Origin: Apostichopus parvimensis
Taxonomy: Eukaryota > Echinodermata > Holothuroidea > Aspidochirotida > Stichopodidae
Assembly: GCA_000934455.1 (NCBI GenBank)
Contig: KN884402.1
Location: forward strand, 169,858-233,857
Direction of reading: 5' to 3'
DNA: 64,000 bases
The notes under the pieces are model-generated. The model made no database searches and was not told the DNA's origin. It worked only from the letters and a program-made list of their open reading frames with translations. Both the position numbers and the translations under genes were made by a program. Of this stretch, positions 45,401-56,143 are shown in pieces; position 1 is the first letter of the stretch; each line of letters opens with the position of its first letter.

Positions 45401-47220
45401 ACCTTTAAAATTTGAGATATTATGCTGCGAAAATTTTCATTCTCACAAAAACTCTCTCAGGGAAATCGTCGCTTCATGCAAGAGCGGTATGTTCCTGATA
45501 ACAGCCCCACGTCACTGCATGTTTAGGGCAAGGGTATAGCTAGAGCTGGTAGGTATATGTGTACTGGATCCACGCACTGAAATTTTATGTTCTTCTCTGT
45601 GAGATACAGTCGTGAAGGTAACCATGAATGTACCAATAGATATGACATTCGCGCGCAGCGCGAGATTTGACAAAATGTTATTTCTTAAAAAGTCGCTCAA
45701 ATACGGCTTTAAATTGACTTTTCATTACTAAATTGACTGATTCAACTTCTCCCTCGTGCTCCTTTTCACTTTTTCATCTCTTTTTTCTCGCTCTCCCTTC
45801 TTTTCCTCTCATTTTTTGGTACAGTGGTTTCTTCTACAATCTAGAAGCTGTGGGCCACAAAACGGGGACACTGGCATCGGGAACTATTGTTCGTCTCAGG
45901 CAAAAAAGAGGGGGGATTTGGATTAATTGAGACGGATATTTTGTTTGCCCCCCCCCCCCTCATATACTGAAAGGCTGACCACTCCACGTGGATAGTCCGA
46001 TCAAATGTAAACGATATAATTGAGTGTTATAATTATATATAAGTATGATTGCAAATTATACTCACTTTCAACTCGGTTGTTTGTACGTGTTTCCATGTCA
46101 CGATCGTATACGTTCCAAAGGGTGATAGGATATTGCCCGTTGATATACTTGTTTCACACATAGTCGAAGAAGTCGGCAAGGGCCGGATACAGATGCAATA
46201 AGCGAGCGGTCGAGTTTCTTCTTCTTAGCAAGTCGAAATTCATTCTCACCAGAGCCCTAGGCAATATACCAGCGCCATCAATTTCCTTATCACTTTCTTC
46301 AATTGCTCATCTGGCCGATAGGCCCTGGCCAGACCAAGATCCTCAACATGCTTCCACATGTTATTCGTAAAATGAAAATAACAGCCGCCAATTTCTATGT
46401 TTGGAAATTACAATCCGACTGCTGATATGATAGCTTGCTCGAAGTCACAGGTCATGTTAGTTGGGCGCCATCTATGCCGAGAAACCCGCCTCAATTCTCT
46501 ACGAATGACGAAGAGGACTCTTCTGTAATCGGCCACGGTACGTTTGGTCATCAATGCTGTAGGCCTTTATATATACCGATGATGTTGAAAACTTGTGTGT
46601 ACGGCTCTTGACATGTCCGAAACGTTGCGTCCATGAAAATATGCCGACATCGTTGCAGCACCCTTAGATTCTCTTCTGTAGCAAATATAGCTAGTCCCCA
46701 ATCATTGTCTTGGTGCACGAGGAGCTGTTCGTTATTCCAAGTTTCAGCCCATTGACCGTTGATATCGACATCATCAATTGAATCTGGTATTTCAGAGATG
46801 ATACTACTACGTGATCTATGAAGCTGTGAGCGTACGCTTTGGAATTGAGGCACTTGCGGGCGATCACCGCCTCCTTGACGAGCGACTCGCCGTTGCTCAT
46901 TGGCAATCTCGCTTTCGTACACTCTTGATCGGAATAGTTGGGTTCCTATCAAGTTCGGCCCTACAACGGTCGACGAAACTTCTCCCGTCTATGACGTCGT
47001 TGTCTGGTGGGTGATTGTGTTCTTCTATTCCTCGAATTCGAATATCTGGGTTTTCTGCAGCTTTGTCAAATGTATTGGTGAAAAGCTTCGAATGGCACGG
47101 GCGTCGCCAACATCGCCAAGTCATTTCGAGCTGCTTCTGGTGATGAAGTTGGTATCGGAAGTCCCCTGAGGCTAGAATACGAACACCGCGTTCACCCTGC
47201 ACTATCTTTGCTCCATCCAT

Positions 47221-49214
47221 GTCAAGGACATATAGAATTCAAACAAGAATAATTGGAAATGACAAAGTGCAGATTATACAAACAGGGCTCGGGAACTCTT
47301 CAGTCTTGGCTATACTCCCTTGTATTACGAATCGAACAGTTAACGCACAACAAACGGATCTAAATGACCGCTATAACAACATAGGGCGTGCAAGTCAATT
47401 AGAACCGTAGGTGTCCGAGCGGTGCATTGCGCAATCGGGTATTTCCCATGTCAAAGGTACAAAAGTTACAGAAACTTACACGAGACAATGGATACATCAT
47501 CAATATGACGGAAAGCTGAACTTTTAGTGTTGCTGGACAGTTGGAATGCAAAAGGGCATTCAAATCCTGATAACTGGAATGTCAGTTTAGTCAATTTGGA
47601 ATATAAACAAATGGGCCTATTAGCATTCGACGAAATGCAGTAAAAGTCCTGAAAATCAGGAGAGTAATACATGTTCCGTTACACTGAGGCAGCGATTCGG
47701 CCAAAAATGTTTTGATGGGGTAGGAGGATGGGGAATTTCTCTATTTGCGGAGGATTTTTTTCCCCAAGAATTGGATCCATACGAAAAACTTTGAAGATAT
47801 TGGTGGGCATATCCCTATGCCTCTCTCTTCATTCTGTGGACAGACATACGAGGCGGGCAGGGGGGGGGGGGCACACTGCTCCCCTGAAGAAATTTCAGAA
47901 GAATAGTTCTAAATTCAGGCAGAGACAAAGTAAAAGTTGAAAAATTACCCGAATTTTCTACTGAGTGCCCATTTGCTTTCTCCATAGAATGCATGAAAAA
48001 TATGCACAAATTCCGCGCGCTAGGCGAGCAGTCGTGATTTCGTGGTCTTTTTTGTGCACATGATCTGCCATGAAAACCGGGCACCTTTTTGCGATTCGAG
48101 CATAATTTTTTCTGCCCCCCAAACTGAAACTGTCCCGTACGCCTATGCGGCTTCTGTGGTCCCTTCCATGTAACCGATCAGGAATGTCGAGGGAATGCGA
48201 CTAATGGGATATGTCTTACAAAATGATTCTGACTCCACAGAAGATGGCAATAATTTGTGTATACCTATTTCTTATTCGATACGAACGATATCCAGTGCAA
48301 ATATCGGTGCTCCGATCACCGATAGTGAATTGGTCCATCGGCACGAGACTAGCAGCCAGTCGCTTCTGTGCGGCCTTATCACAAGCACTTAAAACAACTC
48401 AACATTTAACCCCTTATTGATCCCTTGTGATGAAATCCAGTGAATCTATGCAGTTGGGTTAGCATATTTATTTGTGTGTGTGTGTGTGTTGATGTGTGTG
48501 ATGCTTGCCTAGCTTCTAATTGAGCTAAGTCAAGCCTGCCTGGTCAGATCAAGTTCATACTTGGTAGGTGTGTTTCCCATGATGTGTACGTGAACCATAG
48601 TGCTTTGGGAAGAGATCGAAGGTCATCTGAGGTTAACAAAGTGCAAACATTGATAATCCTTGTAATCAAGCTAATTCGACCCTGACCGATCGAGTTAAAA
48701 AAAATTCCTACGGGTGTGTACGAGAATGCTACATTGTCTACAGGTGACAGGTCTACATGGGTTAAATATTAAAAATCCTCGTTATCAAGCTTCCAAATGT
48801 GTCTAATATGTTTCACTGGGAATCACTATACCTTTTAGCTTTATGGTTCTTCAAGCTCCAATCAGCCTTCATTTCATGTCTCTCTTTCCAATTCCGAAGA
48901 TATCCACAGTAATCTGCTGTAATGACTAATACAAAAACTATCATTCGAAGGAAAAATAAATCCGTTGAAACTTGGGAATTGGATCGAAGTTCGTTATTTC
49001 GTGGAATAGGTCCCTGTGGTAAAACATATACAACTTTGGCTGTCGGCGACACTTTAGGAATATTGACGATTGATCACCATTTTTTCCAACACCAGAGAAG
49101 ATTGAGTGATTTAATTCGGCTGGATTACTTTTCATAGATGGGGTATCGAATGATGACATTCGTTTTCGATTGTTTCGATGTTCATTTATGCAAATATCTC
49201 AAAGGCTGATTGGA
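47221..49214. other. Non-coding stretch with small repeats
   Basis: A G run at 47861-47871 begins a ~290-bp block that ends GTCCCGTACGCCTATG (48150). A matching inverted CATAGGCGTACGGGACA is at 50364-50380. A TG microsatellite lies at 48474-48490, and 48535-48800 resembles the 8405-8980 repeat. No gene supported. Confidence 0.5.
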
Positions 49215-49510
49215 GCTTTAAGTGGAATTCTACTCATGTGGAAGCCAATTTATCTCAAGTAAATTAAATTTCTAATTCCACTTAAGTGAGATAGGAGACT
49301 GTATGTTCCAACTTCACTTGAGGGGAATTACATTCCATTCAGGGGGAAATGTATTGTACTTAGGTTAAATGAATTCTACCTGAGTAGGTTTCAATTTCAC
49401 TTAAATACAACTCCACTTTGGTGGAAAAGGCCATCATTTTCACTTGAGTAGATGAGGATATTTACTTAGAATTCAGTTCTTCTGGAGTATGAGTGTATTT
49501 CAATTACACT
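49215..49510. repeat. Diverged array of AATTCCACTTAAGTG-type units
   Basis: About twelve units of 22-26 bp around AATTnCACTTAAGTG, such as TAATTCCACTTAAGTGAGAT and TTTCAATTTCACTTAAATAC. This is a more decayed relative of the arrays at 53299-55057. Confidence 0.65.
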
Positions 49511-51003
49511 TAATCCATAGGCTACACATTGTCGGATACATAGGACTATTTTACACAACGACCACCTGCGGCGAGAGCAGCCCAGCAGTCCTAGGAGACC
49601 GAGCTCACTGTGTGCATTATGTAACACCCGGACGGCTCCACTCCCGAACCTACGGACGTGCTCGGTAGCCGGTAGCGTGACGCTCTTTGACCTCCGGGTG
49701 ACCAGAGAGGATCAGCAGCCTGCTCCGACACAATAGGTTAATTCCCACTGTAGCATGGGCTGTCTGCCTGGGAGTAGAATTCAGATATACTTCAGTAGTA
49801 TATAGCATTTGTTTTTTACGTGAGAATAGAGGATAGATATTGAAACATTGCACTACGGTTATAGGGCCTACTAACGACGCTGAGGGTGAATTCCACGCGT
49901 TTCTGCATGGTGAAATCTGACTATCGGAGCTGATAGTGGTGTCGGTGGCGTAACAAAAGGGTGATGGGAGGGGATGGGACTATACAAGGGGCGCAAATGG
50001 AAGGTAGCCATTACGATAATATAGAGGAAAAGATAGGACAAAGAAATGAGAGAATGAAAAGAGAAGCAAATGGAAAATGAAAACTCCCCCTCCAAAGAAT
50101 TGTTAATTCGTGGCGGCAAGAGTACGGTATATTAAGGCTACTCAAATTGAATTGAGCGGTATGATGCAAGCAAGCACCAGAGGCCTATATCAATTCCTTG
50201 CCAACTACTGTAGGCCTACGTTGACAATGGTGATGTTGCCCATAAGTATTTTAGTCCTTGTAATCTCCGTCACAGGCGTACGAAAAAATTTTGAGATCGA
50301 GAATTCGGACGGAAAACGACGAACATTCGGGCAAAGAATTGGTAAATTCGGGCGAAGATAAACATAGGCGTACGGGACACTTTGAGTTCAAGGAGGCAGA
50401 AAGTTTTTCTCCGAAAGCTACTAGAATTTTATAGCAGTTCATGTGTATAAAGCAAACCGTAAATCACTTTTCAGCGAGTAGCGCGAAACTTTTGCACATT
50501 TGAAATTCGGGCACTCAATCGACAATTCGGGCAAACTTTTAAATTTTGCTGTATCTCTGTAATAATTTCACCTATTCTTTGCCCGAATTCGGTCGATCCA
50601 TTCCCGAATTTTCGTTTTCATAAACTTTTAGGGTAGAGTCAGGATTTTCAAAAAGATCGTGTGTTGCTGGGATGGGATGAGCGAACAAACATGAAGTCCC
50701 GGCCAGTAGGATAGCTACAGGGAGGGGGAAACCAACATGACCAAGTGACAGAAAAAGATTAGGAGTGTTCAGTGGAAATTTTACTGCTGTTTTTCTACAA
50801 TCACCATTTTGCGTCTACGAGCCACCAGACAAATCTCTCGGTATGCGCCTGGTCCGAGCACCCGGTTGTTCAGCCTCTCGGGCGCACGGCGAGTTACTTG
50901 ACCCCTCCCTGAAAGCACCAATTGTGAGGCCACTAAGTGGCTGTCAACACTTCTGTGCGGCTCCTACTGAACAACGTCCCTTCGGGTGATTTTTGAAAAT
51001 AGG
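49511..51003. other. Non-coding stretch
   Basis: Includes CACAGGCGTACGAAAAAATT at 50272 and CATAGGCGTACGGGACAC at 50364, repeat ends related to the one at 48135-48150. No gene supported. Confidence 0.5.
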
Positions 51004-51155
51004 GGACATCAAACCCTGGGAACATCGAACCCTGGGAACATCGAACCCTGTGAACATTGGACCCTGGGAACAAAGAACCCTGGGAACAATGGACCCTGGG
51101 AACATCGAACCCTGGGAGCAATGGACCCTGGGAACATCGGACCATGGCAACATTG
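51004..51155 (-). repeat. 16-bp minisatellite, locus 2 (inverted relative to locus 1)
   Basis: Nine or so units of ACATCGAACCCTGGGA, with TTGG or AAG variants. On the minus strand this is the same unit as at 36692-36903. Confidence 0.95.
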
Positions 51156-52005
51156 ACATAGCCCCATAAATAGACACATGAAATTTGTTCTGTGATGCAT
51201 TGTCGTTGTTCTTTTGTATCGTAGATTATGTGTAAAACATCTGGGTGCTAAAACAGTGAACATCTTTAATTGACATCGTTTCTGAAATCGTATTGTAAAT
51301 CAAAATTCTCAAATGTATCTACGAGGCTACTATATCTTGTAGCACGAATAAAAGCAAACAATGAGTGATGTAACAGCATGTATTGTTGTGATGATTTTTT
51401 TGCATGTGTTTCAGTAGAATGGCTTTCATCGTTCTTGGTTAGGTTTTACCTTAGTGGCAGATCTGTCTAGCAAAATGGAATTATTCTGTCGGCATTGACA
51501 CACACTATCAGACAACGATAACTGTTTTCTGTCAAGCATTCCTACGAATTTGAAACAGGTCTTATTTTAGTACAGCTCGGTGCTAGTGTAGTTTTGTGAG
51601 ATCCTGTTATATTTTGCGATATTTAGTGGCAAGCTGCTGAAAGCAGCATTTTGCGTTGAGCCGTCCTTTTCCTAAATTTCCCCGTATCTATATCATTTTG
51701 TATCATTATGCAATCACAAACGACAAAACTGAGGCTTTTTGTAATTTTGTTTCCGGATTAATTAAGGCCTAATTAAGGCTTTTATACGTTTGAGATATGT
51801 CTTCCTTTACTATTTATCACATGTTGCTCTACAGACCTCCTATTCAGATGCAATGAATCAACGAAGACATGTTTATGTTTGGCTTGGCGCTAAAAATAGA
51901 CTCATTAATTGGTTAAGGTGATATATTGCAGTAAAGAATACACACACGTAGCTGCATTGCCTTTAAAGCATAAGGCACTGCATCAATGATCCCGTGTGTT
52001 TATAA
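51156..52005. other. Non-coding stretch
   Basis: I see no gene or clear repeat here. Confidence 0.6.
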
Positions 52006-52754
52006 CAGGGGCAGCGATTTGTTTCAAATATTGGGGGGGGGGGGACATTTGTTTGGGTGTAGACGCATAGCAACTTTCATCCCCAAAATTGTTCGCGCGC
52101 TTCGTGATATTTTGTATATTACTATGTAAGCGGAGCGCCACCATCGGTTGGCGCGCGGCGCACAAGAAAACTTTTGGTTTTGATAGCCCCCCAGATCACC
52201 GGAAATGGCACTTCTCGGGCTTGAAAATCACCAACCAGATGTAAACTTTTGCCTGAGAACCAAGTTTTTCACAATAGTTTTTTTCCATCCATAACCTTTT
52301 TCATGATTGTCACCAGTCACACATCATGTTCGACCTCATCGCATCTCATGTGGATGATTTTTTTGTAGGTAATACTACGTAACGGCCCACAATACCCGTC
52401 AGCCCCACTTTTCAAGGTTTTAAGCCTATTATTTGTTCCGAATTTGAATAATAAATTCACTTCAAAACATGCCCATAATGTTGCACAAAATATCATTTAT
52501 GGACAACTAATATAGAATAAAAAAAATCAACCCCTAACAGACCGCTCAAAATTGCACGAGTAGAGGGAAGTATGATGAAGATTGTTGGTGAGGGAATTTT
52601 CGAAAATTCAGACACAGTTAATTTATTAGTGTACAAATATTAAAACCTCTAATAACGGCTACTATAAAACTTCGATATCATAAACATTAAAAATACCCAA
52701 AATATGCTGGAGGGGGGGGGCGGCCTCCCCCTTCGCCCCCTGGCTACGCGCCTG
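52006..52754 (+). mobile_element. 749-bp non-autonomous hAT-like element
   Basis: Begins CAGGGGCAGCGATTTG with a G run close by and ends GCCCCCTGGCTACGCGCCTG, the inverted type of end. The hairpin module is at 52122-52163, followed by GCCCCCCAGATCACCGGAAA. No coding content. Same family as 3416, 45240 and 55388. Confidence 0.65.
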
Positions 52755-53298
52755 CGGTTAGAAATCTTCTAGGAAACAGGCCAAATGGAAACCAATTGAA
52801 CACATATCGATGTGGATCGTATATATGATTTTACGTACTTACACTCATACACAAGAGATGTAGAGACATTATGATAATAATCATGAGTGACAACATGCTA
52901 TACGGTCACAAGTCACATAAACGACCACGCAGAGTCATTTACCTCATGCTGCATGTCCTGGATGAAGTTTTAGCCACCGCCAAATATGATTTTGATAAAT
53001 ACTCTCACGTTTATTTTCTATTTATAGCCACACAAAAAGACCATGCAACCAAATATTCGGGGAAAATTAGATACTATATCCCCCCCCCCCCCCATGATCG
53101 CCGCTCATGGTTTATATCGTTATTCATGCCTAACCAGTGTGAAAGTCGCACGATAAAAGTTCTGATTTTACCTCAGTCACTAAAGCTGTAATGTATGTGG
53201 GAGTGATGCAAAGAGCAATATTCGGGGAACGCCAAAATTTCTTGGGTTTTCGTATGGATATCCTAGGTTAATAGGAATAGCGTACTGTCCCGTCGCGC
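52755..53298. other. Non-coding stretch
   Basis: A 13-C run at 53081-53093. The one longer open frame (52871-53191) has no family match and runs through the C run. Confidence 0.5.
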
Positions 53299-55057
53299 GG
53301 TCCTATGGCAAGCCGTTTTAACATTTACCTCTCTATTGTACTTAAGTAGAATTAATTCCACTTAAGTAGAATACAATTAAGCTTAAGTGAAATGAATTGC
53401 ACTTAAGTAGAATTGCATTTTACTTAAGCTTAATTGTATTCCACTTAAGTGGAATTCATATTAGCTTAAGTTAAACGGTTTTTGTCTACATCGTATTTGA
53501 CTTAAGTAAAATTCAATTTAGCTTAAGCTTAATTGAATTAAGCTTAAGTAAAATACAATTCTACTTTAGGAAAATACAATTCTGCTGAAGTAAAATTCAA
53601 TTCTACTGAAGTAAAATGCTATTCTACTTAAGCAAAATGGCTTTTCAATTTCACTTAAGCTAAATTGCATTTTACATTAGTGAAATAGAATTACGCTTAA
53701 GTAAAATGTGATTGGTCAATCTATTTCACTTAAGTAGAATGGAATTTAGCTTAAGTGAAATAGAATTACACTTAAGTGAAATGTGATTGGTCAATCACTA
53801 TGCTACTTATTGCGTGACTGTACTTGCCGCGAAGTCCGACTTTGTTTACTATTATAGGTACCTCACCACGTGTTCATCCGCTCAATAGGTTAAACATTGT
53901 CAGAAAAGAGGTAAAAGTACCTAACGTAAAGCTTGTTTAAGCATGTTATCATTTACTGTCATCGTTTGTTCTGCCTTTATATGAAAGAGCATAATTTTTA
54001 GTAGAGATGGTGTGAAAATAGGGAGGATCGAAGGTGATATGAACCATTTTAAAAATCTTTGGTTAATGTTGATATTACTCCGAACGAGCACATGGAAGGG
54101 TTCAGTGTGATAAACTTGCTCCTCTTCTAGCTCATAATCTAAACGGTCATGATATGGAAGTTTGCAAGTGCCATGATAGGCCAAGATCACAGCTATCATG
54201 TGGTGGGTAGGATATACCAGATCAAAACTTGTATCTATGCTTTGGCAGGTCTTGAAAGTGACGAGTTTAGTGTGTAAGTCAATGGAACAATTAATTGTGA
54301 TGCGAGACCTATAGAGTTACGTTCAAGACGTACTAGTTACGTAACTATTTGCGGCCATTCCCCCATACTGCGATACTTATCCAGCTTTCGTTGTGTATGT
54401 ACGAACATAACACCATACTTACCCTTAGCAAATGAAACAAAGCTATGTTTATTACTGAGTCTGAACGTTAGACATTTGGTAAATGCAGCCAGCCAATAAG
54501 TCGTTGCAAACTGTTGCTGATGCAGTTGGAAAAGCACTTTTGAGGGCAAGGGAACGACTACAACACGACATACCACCAAGCAGTGGTACTAGTAGTAGTA
54601 GTACCACAAGGCATGGTACCATGTAAACATTGCCCCCAGACCAACCACTTCTCAGCACGAGGTAAATGTTATAACGGCTTGCCATACGACCGATCCTTCA
54701 ATTCCACTTAAGCTAAATTGTATTTTACTTAAGTAGAATTGAATTTTACTTAAGTAAAATGCAATTGTATTGTACTTAAGTAAAATACAATTTTACTTAA
54801 GTAAAATTCATTTAGCTTAAGTGAAAAAGAATGACATTTTTACTTAAGCTAAATTCAATTTTACTTAAGTAGAATTGCATTTTACTTAAGTAGAATACAA
54901 TTAAGCTTAAGTGAAATTGAATTTAACTTAAGCTTAATTGTATTCTACTTAAGTGCAATTCATTTCACTTAAGCTTAATTATATTCTACTTAAGTGGAAT
55001 TAATTCTACTTAAGTAGAATAGAGAGGTAAATGTTAAAACGGCTTGCCATACGGTCC
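53299..55057. mobile_element. Foldback element built of ACTTAAGT units
   Basis: The left end GGTCCTATGGCAAGCCGTTT then TAACATTTACCTCTCTATT is mirrored by the right end, AGAGAGGTAAATGTTAAAAC then GGCTTGCCATACGGTCC. Both arms continue into arrays of ~20-23 bp units such as AATTCCACTTAAGTAGAATT (left to about 53795, right from about 54695), so two arms of several hundred bases can pair. A second inward copy of the end (ATAACGGCTTGCCATACGACC, cut as AACGGCTTGCCATACGACC) lies at 54670-54690. The 900-bp middle has no gene. ATTGGTCAATC occurs twice near 53710 and 53780. Confidence 0.85.
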
Positions 55058-55387
55058 AACTCCTCAGCTGATTTGTTTACTGTTTATCTTGTATTCAAAT
55101 GATCTTGTCCGTTATACATAAACAGAAGATTCCCATAAGTGGGAAAAGTGTATTTAAGTCACAGATTCAAAATACGCAAATCAGAAAATGTCGTATTTTC
55201 TTGTTCTTTTTTGAAACTTGACAGTTACCTTGTTTCCTTCATTGTTATAGTATCCTAGAAATCTCGAGAAGCAATGCAGATTGCCGATTAACTGTTGTTT
55301 TTAATGGTTCGGCAATATCTCTAAAGCAGATTGTGTGCAGCGTTAGCTTGACATTGAGTCATTTCTTGCGTTTCTATTATTTAAGAC

Positions 55388-55545
55388 CAGTGGCGCACAT
55401 CCGTTGCGAAGAGTGGGGGGGGGGGATGATATTAGTAGACTATCTAAGCGGAGCGCCACCATTGGTTGGCGCGGAGCGTATAAGAAAATTTTAGGCTTTA
55501 CAAACTCCCCCAGATGGCCGGAAACGGCCCCCGGAGTGTTTTAGG
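55388..55545 (+). repeat. hAT-like end with hairpin module
   Basis: CAGTGGCGCACATCCG, a 10-G run, then CTATCTAAGCGGAGCGCCAC, CATTGGTTGGCGCGGAGCG and CTTTACAAACTCCCCCAGAT, GGCCGGAAACGGC. Same order as 38090. The far end is unclear. Confidence 0.75.
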
Positions 55546-56143
55546 CTGCATGAGTTGAAGCTTTGTCCATACTTACGTACGTTACGAGATATGAGAAGTT
55601 GATTTTTTCGAATGATATCGTTCGTTACAGGAAATACATATTTTTGTATGAGGCTGATGAATAAGGTGCAATAGGTGACCAACATATTACATGAAAGTAT
55701 TCAATATGTGTGTAGACAACTTACAGATGAAAAACAGCTGAATATATATAGTTCTTGGAGAAGTGACACAATCGCCCTTCTATTTTCAGAGAAACAAAAG
55801 AATCCGAGCAGCTGGCAGGTCTCCATTCTGGTGGAGAAGTAAGAGGCGTGTGAGAATTTCAAGGGTAAAAGTCACCCCCGCTTGGAAGCCCATTCGACTG
55901 TTACCCTCTACCCCGGATAACACTCAACAGTATGAACGTGGGGGGGGGGGGGTGCATTATCGTATACCAGTTGAGTGATTTAAACTCTTGCATCAGATTT
56001 ACTGCGAGTCGCGACTGCCCTACCACTCTAATGCATCCCTGAAAGGACAGTAATGGTTGGAAAAACATTACTGCTTTATGCAGAACACGTACAAGACAAA
56101 TCAAGTGAGAAACTAATGGAGTAACTTGGGCCGTGCAAATTGT
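55546..56143. other. Non-coding stretch
   Basis: An 11-G run at 55939-55949; nothing else recognised. Confidence 0.5.

Larger units (their letters stand above)
43478..46065 (-). other. Intron of the FLYWCH/MULE gene with inserted repeats
   Basis: Canonical GT-AG on the minus strand. Contents: an A/T-rich repeat tail at 43741-43800, C runs at 44077-44090 and 45951-45961, and a hAT-like end at 45240. The small open frames between are not convincing. Confidence 0.7.
43215..47220 (-). pseudogene. FLYWCH/MULE transposase gene, two coding blocks and one intron
   Basis: ATG at 47220 (MDGAKIVQGERGVR). The FLYWCH finger follows: FRYQLHHQKQLEMTWRCWRR, PCHSKL, IEEHNHPPD. After a 1-base shift (about 46925) comes RVYESEIANEQRRVARQGGG, then WGLAIFATEENLRVLQRCRH and IFMDATFRTC (first Asp). 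After another shift: LMTKRTVADYRRVLFVIRRE, NMTCDFEQAIISAVG (second Asp), a stop, FHFTNNMWKHVEDLGL, a shift, LLHLYPALADFFDYV, a stop, then WNVYDRDMETRTNNRVE (Glu). Donor GTGAGT at 46065. Acceptor TTGATTACAG gives the last exon 43477-43215, YHRQLNDGMIVTHPSLWAFI, KRKWRILERRLRRLKAQY, NRPLQDYWRAV. The A+GT split codon keeps the frame. All three DDE residues persist, but four or more lesions break the gene. Confidence 0.85.

Noticed and set aside
54337-54685. Overlapping minus-strand frames between the foldback arms as a gene
   Set aside because: No recognisable domain, and the two frames compete over the same sequence.
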